Below, in pieces: positions 1 through 7,502 of a DNA stretch of 12,859 bases. Source of the stretch: Acidimicrobiaceae bacterium. GTDB taxonomy: Bacteria > Actinomycetota > Acidimicrobiia > Acidimicrobiales > Ilumatobacteraceae. Location: positions 1 to 12,859 of the forward strand of contig CANKVI010000020.1 of NCBI GenBank assembly GCA_947487095.1, written 5' to 3'. The stretch's first letter is position 1. Each line of letters opens with the position of its first letter. The notes under the pieces were generated by a model. It worked only from the letters and a program-made list of their open reading frames with translations, did no database searches and was not told the DNA's origin. The position numbers and the translations under genes are program-made.

Positions 1-2
1 TG

Positions 3-452
3 AATAAGCAGGAAAAGAAGTACTCAATTCCGTTTATTGTCACTTCAGTAATTCTGTTTCTTACGGGCGCTTGGCTTGCATACTGGACGCTTGATAAGGC
101 TCTTGAATTTCTCATCGCATGGTCTGGCGCAGGCGTTGAGCAGACTTATCAGATTTCAAAATACATAAGTCTGGTTGCCATGATGGTGCTCGCGTTTGGT
201 GCGGGCTTCCTCGTTCCTGTGCTTGTTGTCTTTTTACAGCTAGTAGGTGTAGTCACTCCGCAAACCTTGATCAAGCAATGGCGCTATTCCTTTATGGGGA
301 CGTTTTTGATTGCTGCAGTTGTTACACCCAGCGGTGACCCCATCTCGATGATGGCCCTTGCCATCCCCATGACGCTGCTGTTCCTCATAGCTGTTCTCAT
401 TGGTTTCATAGCCCAACGGCGAAAGAAGAAGCGTTCACCCGATGGCGAATAG
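3..452 (+). CDS. tatC: Sec-independent (twin-arginine) translocase subunit TatC, C-terminal part
   Basis: This is the last 149 residues of a TatC protein; the N-terminal part lies outside the window. TatC is the inner-membrane receptor for twin-arginine signal peptides and exports folded proteins with TatA/TatB. The reading frame is open from base 3. Visible family hallmarks are a membrane helix in SVILFLTGAWLAYW, the stretch KYISLVAMMVLAFG running into VPVLVVFLQLVGVVTP, and AAVVTPSGDPISMMALAIP before a final helix and a basic tail (RRKKKR). About four of the six membrane helices are present. Two positions that carry Glu in E. coli TatC (FEVP, about residue 170, and LFEIG) are Leu here (codons 210-212 and 384-386). 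The gene ends 6 bases before the helicase gene and shares its frame. The identification is strong; the meaning of the Glu losses is open. Confidence 0.93.
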   Translation, partial: NKQEKKYSIPFIVTSVILFLTGAWLAYWTLDKALEFLIAWSGAGVEQTYQISKYISLVAMMVLAFGAGFLVPVLVVFLQLVGVVTPQTLIKQWRYSFMGTFLIAAVVTPSGDPISMMALAIPMTLLFLIAVLIGFIAQRRKKKRSPDGE

Positions 453-458
453 TTCGCT

Positions 459-3071
459 GTGACATCTCCTCATCGCAAATCACTTACGAGTGCTTACACA
501 TTCGAACTTGATACTTTTCAAATACAGGCATTCGACTGTATAGATGCCGGCGAAAGCGTGCTTGTGGCAGCACCAACTGGTTCTGGCAAAACGGTCGTTG
601 CTGAATATGCAATTGGCTTGGCACGAAAGCATGGCAAGCGAGCTTTTTACACGGCGCCCATCAAAGCTCTGTCGAATCAGAAGTTTCATGAACTTGTAAA
701 GCTGTACGGGTCAAACGAAGTTGGATTGCTCACTGGGGACAACAGCATTAATGCCCAAGCTCCGATTGTTGTAATGACCACCGAGGTATTGCGCAACATG
801 ATTTATGCACGATCGACCAATGTTGACAATCTAGGTGTTGTGGTTTTGGATGAGGTTCACTTCCTTCAGGACGCATATCGGGGTCCAGTGTGGGAAGAAG
901 TGATTATCCATCTCGACCCAACGGTTCAACTGGTTTGCCTTTCAGCCACGGTCAGTAACGCTGATGAATTGTGCGAGTGGTTAACCACTGTGCGCGGGCC
1001 AACGAAACCCATTGTTGAAAGCAAGCGTCCTGTAGAGCTGACCAACCACTACGTTGTCGGAGATAAGACGACAAATCAGTTGCGTGTCTTTGAAACGATC
1101 GTTGGTGGGAAGCCCAACGAACAAGTTTCCAAGATTGAGGCGATGTCTGCACCGCGCTCAAAGAAGCAACACCCATACGGTGCTCGAGGTAGACAGTCTG
1201 GACCCCCAAGTCGGTTTTACACACCGAACCGTCCTGATGTACTGATGCAACTACAGGAAGACGATTTGCTTCCGGCAATTTATTTTATCTTCAGCAGAAA
1301 TCAATGCGATGAGGCCGCCCACTCTTGTTTGAAGTTAGGTATTTCCTTCACTAACAAACAGGAACGTGAGATCATTGCCAGCATTTTGGAGAGCCACGTC
1401 AAAGCGTTTACCGATGACGATCTAGCAGCACTGAATTACACCCGTTTTTTGCGACAGTTGGAAGCAGGCATCGGAGTGCACCACGCTGGCCTTGTTCCTA
1501 GCTTCAAAGAAGCCGTCGAGGAGTGTTTTGCGCAAGGTTTGGTAAAGGTGGTGTTTGCGACAGAAACTCTCGCTGTGGGAATCAATATGCCAGCACGAGC
1601 AGTAGTGCTGGACAAGATCACTAAGTACAACGGTGAGACACACCAAATTCTCAAGCCATCCGACTTCTCACAACTTACGGGTCGAGCTGGTAGGCGAGGT
1701 CTAGATACGGTCGGACATGCCCTCACTTTGTGGAATCCTTTCGTCACCTTTGAACAAGTGGCCGCCTTGGTATCGAGCCGGTCATTTGTGCTGAATTCAG
1801 CCTTTCGTCCTACGTACAACATGGCTGCCAATCTGATTCGCACCACAAGTCGGGTTCAAGCGCGACACCTGCTGAACTTGTCGTTTGCGCAGTTCCAATC
1901 GGGTCGGGAAATCGTAGAGATTCAAGCTCGCATCGCCCGTCGCGGGAAAGAGGAGCAACGATTGCGCGAGCAATCGATCAGCGATTACGGCGACATTGAG
2001 AGTTATCGCAAAGGAAACCAAAAGAACCCGATTGCACCCGATGTTGAGGTCCAGTTTGCTCGGCTACGTCCAGGAGATGTCGTTCTCATTGGAGAAGCAA
2101 AGGGGAGCGACCGGCTCGTCGTGATATCAACTGCCAGTCGTGGCACAGGAGGCAAGGTTTCCTTGCTATCAATCAACAGAGGTGTACGTACAGTCACTTC
2201 GCGTGATGTCACGGAAATCATTTACACCATTGGCCACATTGACTTGCCAATGCCATTCCAGCCAACAAACTCGCGTTTCCTTAAAGAGACTTCGCAGAAG
2301 CTCGCAAAATTTAGAATCAATGATCGAGTGCTTTCGCGAAGCGGCAAACGAGATGCGCGAAGCAATCCTGATCATCCGTTCCTGCGTGACCCGGATGCGA
2401 AGTTCAAGTTGAATGCGGCGGAATCTGCGGACCGAATTTCCAAGGAACTGAATCAGCTCGAGAAGCGAGTATCAAATTCTGCGCAGTCAGTGAGTAAGAA
2501 GTTTGACGATCTTACGTTGCTGTTAGAAGAGTGGGGATATGTCGATGATTGGTCACTCACATCTAAAGGTGTGATGCTTGGGCGGATCTTCCACGAATCA
2601 GATCTGTTGATTGCAGAATGCCTCTCGTCTGGAGTGTTCTCTGGATTGACTTCACACGAACTCGCCAGTCTTGCATCTGTTTTCGTTTACGAAGATCGCC
2701 GGCGAGATGAAAGCGCAAAGCCTCATTTTCCGAATGCAGAATTGAAAAAACGATGGACTGATATTGAAAGCATCAGCAGACGAATTACCTCAAGCGAGAT
2801 ACGTTTTGGGTTGTTGCCACATCGTGCGCCAGATCCAGGTTTCATGGCAACAGCATTTGATTGGTCTCACGGCACATCTCTTTTCGAAATTTTGGACGAA
2901 GACGATGTAACTGCTGGGGATTTTGTTCGCACTATGAAGCAACTCATCGATATCCTTCGACAGTTCACCACACTTGACAGTCAATCTATTTCAACTTCAA
3001 CGAGCTCGGAAGCAGCCAAGTCTCTGTTTACCGGTGTGATTGCCGCGTCGAGTCAAATAGGAAAGATGTAG
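459..3071 (+). CDS. helY: HelY/Ski2-like DEAD/DEAH-box RNA helicase
   Basis: This is an 870-residue superfamily 2 helicase of the Ski2/Mtr4/HelY group, a likely ATP-dependent RNA unwinding factor in the cytoplasm. Visible motifs are the Q-like motif FELDTFQIQAF (15-25), Walker A APTGSGKT (38-45), DEVH (131-134), SAT (162-164), and motif VI QLTGRAGRRG (405-414). The C-terminal region, about 700-865, resembles a DSHCT domain (LKKRWTDIE, FGLLPHR, then an acidic stretch and a helix). The length fits actinobacterial HelY, which is about 900 residues. The start must be the GTG at 459, because the in-frame tatC stop is at 450-452 and the helicase homology begins by residue 15. No clear Shine-Dalgarno is visible, so translation may be coupled to tatC. 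The tatC-helY order matches M. tuberculosis. The exact RNA substrate is not deducible. Confidence 0.95.
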   Translation: MTSPHRKSLTSAYTFELDTFQIQAFDCIDAGESVLVAAPTGSGKTVVAEYAIGLARKHGKRAFYTAPIKALSNQKFHELVKLYGSNEVGLLTGDNSINAQAPIVVMTTEVLRNMIYARSTNVDNLGVVVLDEVHFLQDAYRGPVWEEVIIHLDPTVQLVCLSATVSNADELCEWLTTVRGPTKPIVESKRPVELTNHYVVGDKTTNQLRVFETIVGGKPNEQVSKIEAMSAPRSKKQHPYGARGRQSGPPSRFYTPNRPDVLMQLQEDDLLPAIYFIFSRNQCDEAAHSCLKLGISFTNKQEREIIASILESHVKAFTDDDLAALNYTRFLRQLEAGIGVHHAGLVPSFKEAVEECFAQGLVKVVFATETLAVGINMPARAVVLDKITKYNGETHQILKPSDFSQLTGRAGRRGLDTVGHALTLWNPFVTFEQVAALVSSRSFVLNSAFRPTYNMAANLIRTTSRVQARHLLNLSFAQFQSGREIVEIQARIARRGKEEQRLREQSISDYGDIESYRKGNQKNPIAPDVEVQFARLRPGDVVLIGEAKGSDRLVVISTASRGTGGKVSLLSINRGVRTVTSRDVTEIIYTIGHIDLPMPFQPTNSRFLKETSQKLAKFRINDRVLSRSGKRDARSNPDHPFLRDPDAKFKLNAAESADRISKELNQLEKRVSNSAQSVSKKFDDLTLLLEEWGYVDDWSLTSKGVMLGRIFHESDLLIAECLSSGVFSGLTSHELASLASVFVYEDRRRDESAKPHFPNAELKKRWTDIESISRRITSSEIRFGLLPHRAPDPGFMATAFDWSHGTSLFEILDEDDVTAGDFVRTMKQLIDILRQFTTLDSQSISTSTSSEAAKSLFTGVIAASSQIGKM

Positions 3072-3073
3072 CA

Positions 3074-3694
3074 ATGCCGATTTCTCCCGGATCACCATGG
3101 GGCTCTACCGCGCCATTACCCGAACATCCTTTGAACATGACGTCAGATCGCGAACTTGGCATTTTTCTGCGTGATCATTCTGCGAAGCAGATTCACGAAC
3201 AGTCCATCTTTATGAAATCTGGTGATATTCCCCGTGCACTCGGTGTTCTTGATCTACCACGTGACGCAGAATGCCTTCGTGTAGTTATTGATGCCATTGT
3301 AGTTTCCTACACAGACGCAGCGGGCGTAGAACACACTGATGTTTGCATTGCATCAATGAGCATCGCGCGAAGATTCTTCCGTGGATCAATTTCTGTTGTC
3401 ACAAACAGTGGATATTGGCGAAAGCACGAAGTTGCACCACGTGCGCATCTCAACGACGGAAAACTTGACATATTTGAGGTATCAGGAGCTATGCGTTGGA
3501 GCCAAAGAAGGATGATGTGGCAAAAGGCCAAGGTTGGGTCGCACCTCCCACATCCGCTTTTGTCCTACAGCCAGGGGGACTTCTTTCGTTGGAAGGGGAG
3601 CCCTCAGCGTCTCGTCATCGACGGTCAGTACGTGGGCAAGGTGACCAGTGTTTCCTGCAGGGTGCAAAGCGATTGCGCTCAGGTGCACGCCTAA
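3074..3694 (+). CDS. YegS/diacylglycerol-kinase C-terminal-domain-like protein
   Basis: This 206-residue protein resembles the C-terminal beta-sandwich half of YegS/diacylglycerol/sphingosine-type lipid kinases. Supporting motifs are GDIPRALG (50-57), APRAHLNDGKLDIF (121-134; compare the family pattern aPdA..DDG.LDv), KVGSHLPHP (153-161; G.H..hp) and VIDGQYVGK (181-189; like the DGE motif, with Gln for Glu). The usual N-terminal NTP-binding half with a GGDGT motif is absent. I recall similar short proteins in other actinobacteria, so this is probably a divergent family member rather than a decayed kinase. The ATG has a good ribosome site (AGGAAAG, 3059-3065, 8-base spacer) and lies 2 bases after helY, so the two are very likely co-transcribed. 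Catalytic activity is doubtful; a lipid- or nucleotide-binding role is only a guess. Confidence 0.6.
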   Translation: MPISPGSPWGSTAPLPEHPLNMTSDRELGIFLRDHSAKQIHEQSIFMKSGDIPRALGVLDLPRDAECLRVVIDAIVVSYTDAAGVEHTDVCIASMSIARRFFRGSISVVTNSGYWRKHEVAPRAHLNDGKLDIFEVSGAMRWSQRRMMWQKAKVGSHLPHPLLSYSQGDFFRWKGSPQRLVIDGQYVGKVTSVSCRVQSDCAQVHA

Positions 3695-3731
3695 CAGGCA
3701 TACCCGATAACACCGAGCGGGACTTCTAAGA

Positions 3732-5339
3732 TTGCCCCTCGTGACGGTCTACATTCCTGAGGTTTTTCAAGATGATGAATCGGAAATACTCAAGAGGTAT
3801 TTCACCAACTTAGACCTCCCGGTGTTTGCGCTAGTCAACCTGCCAGAAGTGGTCAAAGGTGCCTTGTTCGCGCGATACAGCCGCAGTCCAAAGAGTCTGC
3901 GGCGTCTGTTTCTTGATGAGTTTGTTAATGACCTCGACTTAACGGGCGACATTGGCGTTGACGCCACGATTGGAATCGATAAAGCAGAGGCTCTGTACGA
4001 GAAGGTGTTCGTCGAGTATGGCGACGACTCGGTAGCTCAGCTCGGCGGTGTTCACCTGGCTTGCGAACAGGCTTCGAATATATTGACGAAGATACTTGAG
4101 TGGGGAAGGTTGATGAGTTATCTCGAACAAAGCACGAGATACATCAATTACGACGCTCGCTTGGGTGGCAGATACCGCTATTACCGAGATCCCGAAATCT
4201 TGAGTGGCCCTTACGGCACTCGATATGTCGGCGACATGGACCGAATGTTTGATAGCTACAGCTCGCTGGTTCAGTCAGTTACTGAGCATGTGCGCAAATC
4301 GATTCCGCGCGGAATTAATGACTCAGATTTTGTGTATCGTCAGGCAACGCGGGCCAAAGGTCTCGATGCCGTGCGGGGAATTCTGCCGGCAAGCGCTTTG
4401 TCAAATGTGGGCATTTTTGGCACTGGTCAGGCGTATGAATCGATGTTGCTGCGCATGCGTGCTCATCCGCTTCCTGAATCGCGCCAATATGCCGACATGA
4501 TGCTGACTGAGTTACGCAAAGTGATCCCGAGTTTCTTGCGACGTGTTGATTTGCCAGAGCGCGGTGGGAAGTGGAGTAGCTACCTTGCTACCAATTCCGA
4601 TCAAACTGCTTTCTTAGTAGACGATATGTTTGGCGCACTCGAACCAGATCCAGTCAATGAAGTTGAGTTGGTGGACTTTGATCCGGACGGCGAAAACAAG
4701 TTGCTTGCTGCGATTTGTTATGCACATTCGCATCTGCCCGAATCACAGTTGCTCAATCGGGTCGCTCAATTGAGTCATGACGAAAAGGTTCGCCTTATCG
4801 CCGCATACGTTGGCATCCGAGAGAATCGCCGTCACAAGCCAGGACGTGCCTTCGAAAGAATTGATTACCGCTTTGACATACTTGGCGATTACGGCGCATT
4901 TAGAGATTTACAGCGACATCGTCTGCTCACTATTGAATGGCAAAGGTTGTCTCCAGATCACGGATATGTGATGCCAGAACTCGTTGCCGAAGCGGGAGTC
5001 GCAGATGAATTTGAAGAGTCCATGACGCGTTCTGCGACGCTGTATGAAGCACTGCGCCCGGATTACCCAGAACAAGCCGCCTATGCGATCTCCATGGCAT
5101 ACCGGCTGCGTTACAGCATGCAGTTCAACGCCCGCGAAGCTATTCACCTGCTTGAGCTGCGATCGGCGCCACAGGGACACCCCGCATATCGACGGGTCGT
5201 TATTGAAATGCACCGATTGATCGCTGAAAAGGCTGGCCATAGAGCAGTAGCTGAGGCCATGACCCATATGACCTTTGAGGCGCCAGCACTCGAACGTCTT
5301 GACTCAGAGCGGAAGGCCGAGAATCGCCGTAATTCGTGA
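3732..5339 (+). CDS. Tandem ThyX-like (FAD-dependent thymidylate synthase-like) protein
   Basis: This 535-residue protein appears to hold two ThyX-like folds, about twice the usual length of 220-250. ThyX makes dTMP from dUMP with FAD and methylene-tetrahydrofolate. In the first half (about 20-280), residues 124-137 read WGR, then seven residues, then S134 and TRY; this keeps the ThyX Ser and Arg but has WGR in place of RHR. In the second half (about 290-530), R395-H396-R397 is intact, but the position eight after it is Arg, not Ser. A late NAREAIHLLELR stretch matches the C-terminal dUMP-binding helix region. The start is a TTG at 3732 with GGGA at 3719-3722 upstream; a GTG at 3741 is the alternative, and an in-frame stop at 3708 excludes earlier ones. 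Related long ThyX-like proteins exist in actinobacteria. Whether it makes dTMP is uncertain. Confidence 0.82.
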   Translation: MPLVTVYIPEVFQDDESEILKRYFTNLDLPVFALVNLPEVVKGALFARYSRSPKSLRRLFLDEFVNDLDLTGDIGVDATIGIDKAEALYEKVFVEYGDDSVAQLGGVHLACEQASNILTKILEWGRLMSYLEQSTRYINYDARLGGRYRYYRDPEILSGPYGTRYVGDMDRMFDSYSSLVQSVTEHVRKSIPRGINDSDFVYRQATRAKGLDAVRGILPASALSNVGIFGTGQAYESMLLRMRAHPLPESRQYADMMLTELRKVIPSFLRRVDLPERGGKWSSYLATNSDQTAFLVDDMFGALEPDPVNEVELVDFDPDGENKLLAAICYAHSHLPESQLLNRVAQLSHDEKVRLIAAYVGIRENRRHKPGRAFERIDYRFDILGDYGAFRDLQRHRLLTIEWQRLSPDHGYVMPELVAEAGVADEFEESMTRSATLYEALRPDYPEQAAYAISMAYRLRYSMQFNAREAIHLLELRSAPQGHPAYRRVVIEMHRLIAEKAGHRAVAEAMTHMTFEAPALERLDSERKAENRRNS

Positions 5340-5343
5340 TTTA

Positions 5344-5374
5344 GGTCAAATCAGCGAAATTCGCATACTTGACC
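5344..5374. promoter_or_regulatory. Nested palindrome between the ThyX-like gene and the acidic-protein gene
   Basis: Outer arms GGTCAA (5344-5349) and TTGACC (5369-5374) flank an inner GCGAA-A-TTCGC (5354-5364). Both share one centre at 5359, with 4-base spacers on each side. The site lies between the stop at 5339 and the ATG at 5421. No T-run follows and the inner hairpin loop would be very small, so a DNA operator fits better than a terminator. The right arm TTGACC also resembles a -35 element, but I see no good -10 at the matching distance. The function is inferred. Confidence 0.4.
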
Positions 5375-5420
5375 CCTTTATGGAGTACTCTCTCGCCGTT
5401 CGCAGTTGAAAGGATAATTA

Positions 5421-5891
5421 ATGTCAGACGATGATGTCATCGGACCAGATGATCTAGATAGCGAGATACTCTCTGCTCCCGAGTTAGACGGTGACGAACT
5501 CGATGTCGACGCATTAGAAATTGACAGTCTTGAAGAAGATGGTTTCGCCGTTGAAGATGGCGTCGACATCGTTGATGACCCAGATGAGATTCTCGTTGAG
5601 TCAGTATCCAAGAAGGTCGCAGAGGACGATGATGATGACGACGACTTGCGCACAGAAGACGACGTTGAAGCCGACCTTGATGCCATTCTTCGCGAGAAGC
5701 TCACAGCCGCAGACGATTCTCCACCTGAAGAAGATGAAGACGACGTTGTTGTAGACGACAAAACCGATGGCATGGAGCGCCTGCAACCACGTCGCCCAGA
5801 CGAGAGTCAGTGCACTCAGTGTTTCCTTCTGGTTCGCAATAGTGCCCCTGGTTGTCCTGTAGAGGACGATGCATGCCCTCTTTTCAAATAA
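5421..5891 (+). CDS. Acidic DUF4193-like zinc-ribbon protein
   Basis: This 156-residue protein is extremely acidic for its first 120 residues, with a run of seven Asp near 70, and ends in a four-cysteine tail: C131-x2-C134, C145, C152, then PLFK. The stretch LDAILREKLTAADD followed by Asp/Glu and the CxxCFLLV signature recall the actinobacterial DUF4193 family, whose members also carry an acidic body and a C-terminal zinc ribbon. Here the tail is CPVEDDAC rather than the usual final CxxC pair, so membership is probable, not certain. The ATG has a strong ribosome site (AAAGGA, 5409-5414, 6-base spacer). It heads a likely three-gene unit with the two genes downstream. The family has no assigned biochemical role that I can state with confidence; metal binding is likely. 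Confidence 0.7.
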   Translation: MSDDDVIGPDDLDSEILSAPELDGDELDVDALEIDSLEEDGFAVEDGVDIVDDPDEILVESVSKKVAEDDDDDDDLRTEDDVEADLDAILREKLTAADDSPPEEDEDDVVVDDKTDGMERLQPRRPDESQCTQCFLLVRNSAPGCPVEDDACPLFK

Positions 5892-6268
5892 CAGATCGCA
5901 TCAAACAAGACGTGCGTAACGCACGTTTCATTGGCGAGTTCACAGTAAAAACTGGTGTTCAGAAACTTCCTCAAATTGTTTGGGCAGTCGTGTCGAGGGT
6001 GCGCGACTCGATGTACCCAGAATCAGTTTCACGCGTTCGCCCAGGGGAAAATGAGTCAGTGGTACAGGCGTCGGCCATTCCTTTTACGCCTGTATCGCGC
6101 GCGACGGAACCGTGCGATGGTTACGACTTGCTCACGGGCACACAGATTGTCGAGCTTCTGCAATCGGTCAGCGAAGGTGAAGCACGCGATATTCATGATT
6201 ATGAATGCACCCATCGCAATCGGGCTGTAATCATTGCTGCAGCGCAATCAAGAATCACTGTTCAGTGA
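5873..6268 (+). CDS. Conserved hypothetical protein, small two-part actinobacterial protein
   Basis: I do not recognise a named function for this 131-residue protein. Its N-terminal part (about 10-50) is a probable amphipathic region (KLPQIVWAVVSRVRDS), loosely like mycobacterial lipid-droplet-associated proteins. Its C-terminal part (about 84-127) has the pattern YD.LTG.QIVELL, then YE and R.R.VII, which resembles a short helical domain that recurs at the ends of several actinobacterial proteins and resembles helix-hairpin modules. The ATG at 5873 overlaps the end of the acidic-protein gene by 19 bases and has an excellent ribosome site inside that gene (GAGGA, 5862-5866, 6-base spacer), which decides this start over an ATG 21 bases upstream. 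Its stop TGA overlaps the GTG of the next gene. This arrangement argues that it is a real, co-translated gene. Confidence 0.72.
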   Translation: MPSFQITDRIKQDVRNARFIGEFTVKTGVQKLPQIVWAVVSRVRDSMYPESVSRVRPGENESVVQASAIPFTPVSRATEPCDGYDLLTGTQIVELLQSVSEGEARDIHDYECTHRNRAVIIAAAQSRITVQ

Positions 6269-6717
6269 ACGCCAATCTGTTTATTGTTCGCAAGGCGCAA
6301 TCAATTGATGCTTCCGCAGTTTTGGCTTTAGAGCAACAGTGTGACCGGGAATCACAGAGTTTTCGCGGGAGCGCTCAGCTGATAACAGATGCACCATTCA
6401 TTGGTAACGATTTTGACAATGTTCTGGGTAACTCCGGCCGCTTAGTTTTAGTTGTTGAATCGTCTGGCGATCTGTGTGGTTTTGCCGACATGGAGATTTC
6501 TGATTCAGTTGCCATGGTCCGACGGGTCTACATCAGCGAAGGGGCTCGAGAGTTGGGCGCTGGCGCAAGGCTGATCGACGAATTGCGAATTCATGCAAAG
6601 GCGAGCGGTTGCACACGTATTGACGCATACGCATTGCCAGGGGATCGGTTGACTAAGAACTTGTTTGAGCGTGCGGGCATGAAGGCCCGACTGCTTATTG
6701 CTTCAAGTGATCTCTAG
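6265..6717 (+). CDS. GNAT-family N-acetyltransferase
   Basis: This is a 150-residue GNAT-fold protein that probably transfers an acetyl group from acetyl-CoA to an unknown amine. The sequence opens with a typical beta strand (NLFIVRKAQSIDASAVLALE). Motif A is seen as VYISEGARELGAGARLIDEL, where R-x-L-G-A-G stands for the usual acetyl-CoA pyrophosphate loop (Q/R-x-x-G-x-G/A). The end FERAGMKA is the usual last beta-bulge region. The chosen start is the GTG at 6265, which shares the bases GTGA with the preceding TGA and so fits translational coupling; an in-frame ATG at 6205 would add 20 cysteine-rich residues that do not look like GNAT sequence. The gene's stop overlaps that of the convergent crotonase gene. 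The substrate cannot be told from sequence. Confidence 0.85.
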   Translation: MNANLFIVRKAQSIDASAVLALEQQCDRESQSFRGSAQLITDAPFIGNDFDNVLGNSGRLVLVVESSGDLCGFADMEISDSVAMVRRVYISEGARELGAGARLIDELRIHAKASGCTRIDAYALPGDRLTKNLFERAGMKARLLIASSDL

Positions 6718-7496
6718 CGACCCTTCCACTGTGGTGGTCGCTTTTCAATAAATGCTGTGAGGCCTTCTTTAGTGTCTTCAGACTTCAACACTGCACCGAA
6801 CTCTGCGTTGGTCATTTCGATGAGTTTTGCATCTGACTCATATGCCGAAGCCAACACAATTTTGCGTGAAGCCCACACCGCTAGAGGAGCAGACAATGCA
6901 ATCTTGTTTGCAAGTTCAATTGCCGCCTCAACTGCTTTGCCAGGCTCAACCAATCTATTCACCAAGCCCAACTCATAAGCACGCTGTGCCGAAAGTGGAT
7001 CTCCAGTAAGGATTACTTCCATTGCCACGTTCTGACCAATGGCGCGAGGAAGACGGAACAAACCACCAGCACCTGCAATGAGATTGCGCTTTACTTCAGC
7101 AAGACCAAATGCTGATCGAGTGGTGGCAATCACCATGTCTGCGGCAAGCACGATTTCGCATCCACCAGCAGTTGCCAAACCATCCACCGCAACGATGATT
7201 GGCTTTTTGCGATCACGGTATACAAATCCAGCAAAGCCACCGCGCTCGGTAAACAGATTGTTCTCACCAGAGTTGAGAGCTTTCAGGTCTGCTCCAGCGC
7301 AAAATACAGGACGTTCTTGACCTTCGGTATTTGCGCGAAGGATTCCCACCCAAACTTCGGGATCATCTTCTAATTGATCGAGTGCTGTTTCAAACGCTTG
7401 TGCAACAGCGCCATTGACTGCGTTACGTGCTTCAGGGCGGTTCAGCGTGATGAAACCGATTTGACCTTGCTTTTCGAAAGTTACGACATCAGACAT
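6714..7496 (-). CDS. Enoyl-CoA hydratase/isomerase (crotonase) family protein
   Basis: This 260-residue crotonase-fold enzyme is probably an enoyl-CoA hydratase acting in acyl-CoA breakdown. The N-terminal strand GFITLNRPEARNAVN is typical. The oxyanion-hole segments are CAGADLKAL (66-74) and GLATAGGCE (106-114). The two catalytic glutamates of rat mitochondrial hydratase (Glu144 and Glu164) line up with E114 in GGCE and E134 in FGLAE, followed by AGAGGLFRLPR, so hydratase activity is plausible. The length is standard. It lies 26 bases downstream of the 440-residue gene on the same strand. The ATG has no Shine-Dalgarno, but TAGTCT lies exactly 6 bases upstream, so it may also be transcribed from its own leaderless promoter. 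The exact acyl substrate is unknown; a dehydratase/isomerase role in another pathway is possible. Confidence 0.93.
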   Translation of the reverse strand: MSDVVTFEKQGQIGFITLNRPEARNAVNGAVAQAFETALDQLEDDPEVWVGILRANTEGQERPVFCAGADLKALNSGENNLFTERGGFAGFVYRDRKKPIIVAVDGLATAGGCEIVLAADMVIATTRSAFGLAEVKRNLIAGAGGLFRLPRAIGQNVAMEVILTGDPLSAQRAYELGLVNRLVEPGKAVEAAIELANKIALSAPLAVWASRKIVLASAYESDAKLIEMTNAEFGAVLKSEDTKEGLTAFIEKRPPQWKGR

Positions 7497-7502
7497 AGAT
7501 CA

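Noticed and set aside
1436..1846. 136-residue minus-strand open frame inside helY
   Set aside because: It lies opposite conserved helicase motifs, including GRAGRRG, and has no family features of its own.
3496..3729. Plus-strand open frame overlapping the end of the YegS-like gene and reaching the ThyX-like start
   Set aside because: The overlapping frame keeps recognisable YegS motifs to its stop (VIDGQYVGK), while this frame has no recognisable motif or ribosome site.
5378..5773. Open minus-strand frame coding for a serine-rich protein of 131 residues
   Set aside because: It is the antisense of the Asp/Glu-rich coding run (GAT/GAC/GAA read backward gives Ser codons). The plus-strand gene has a strong ribosome site and a zinc-ribbon tail.
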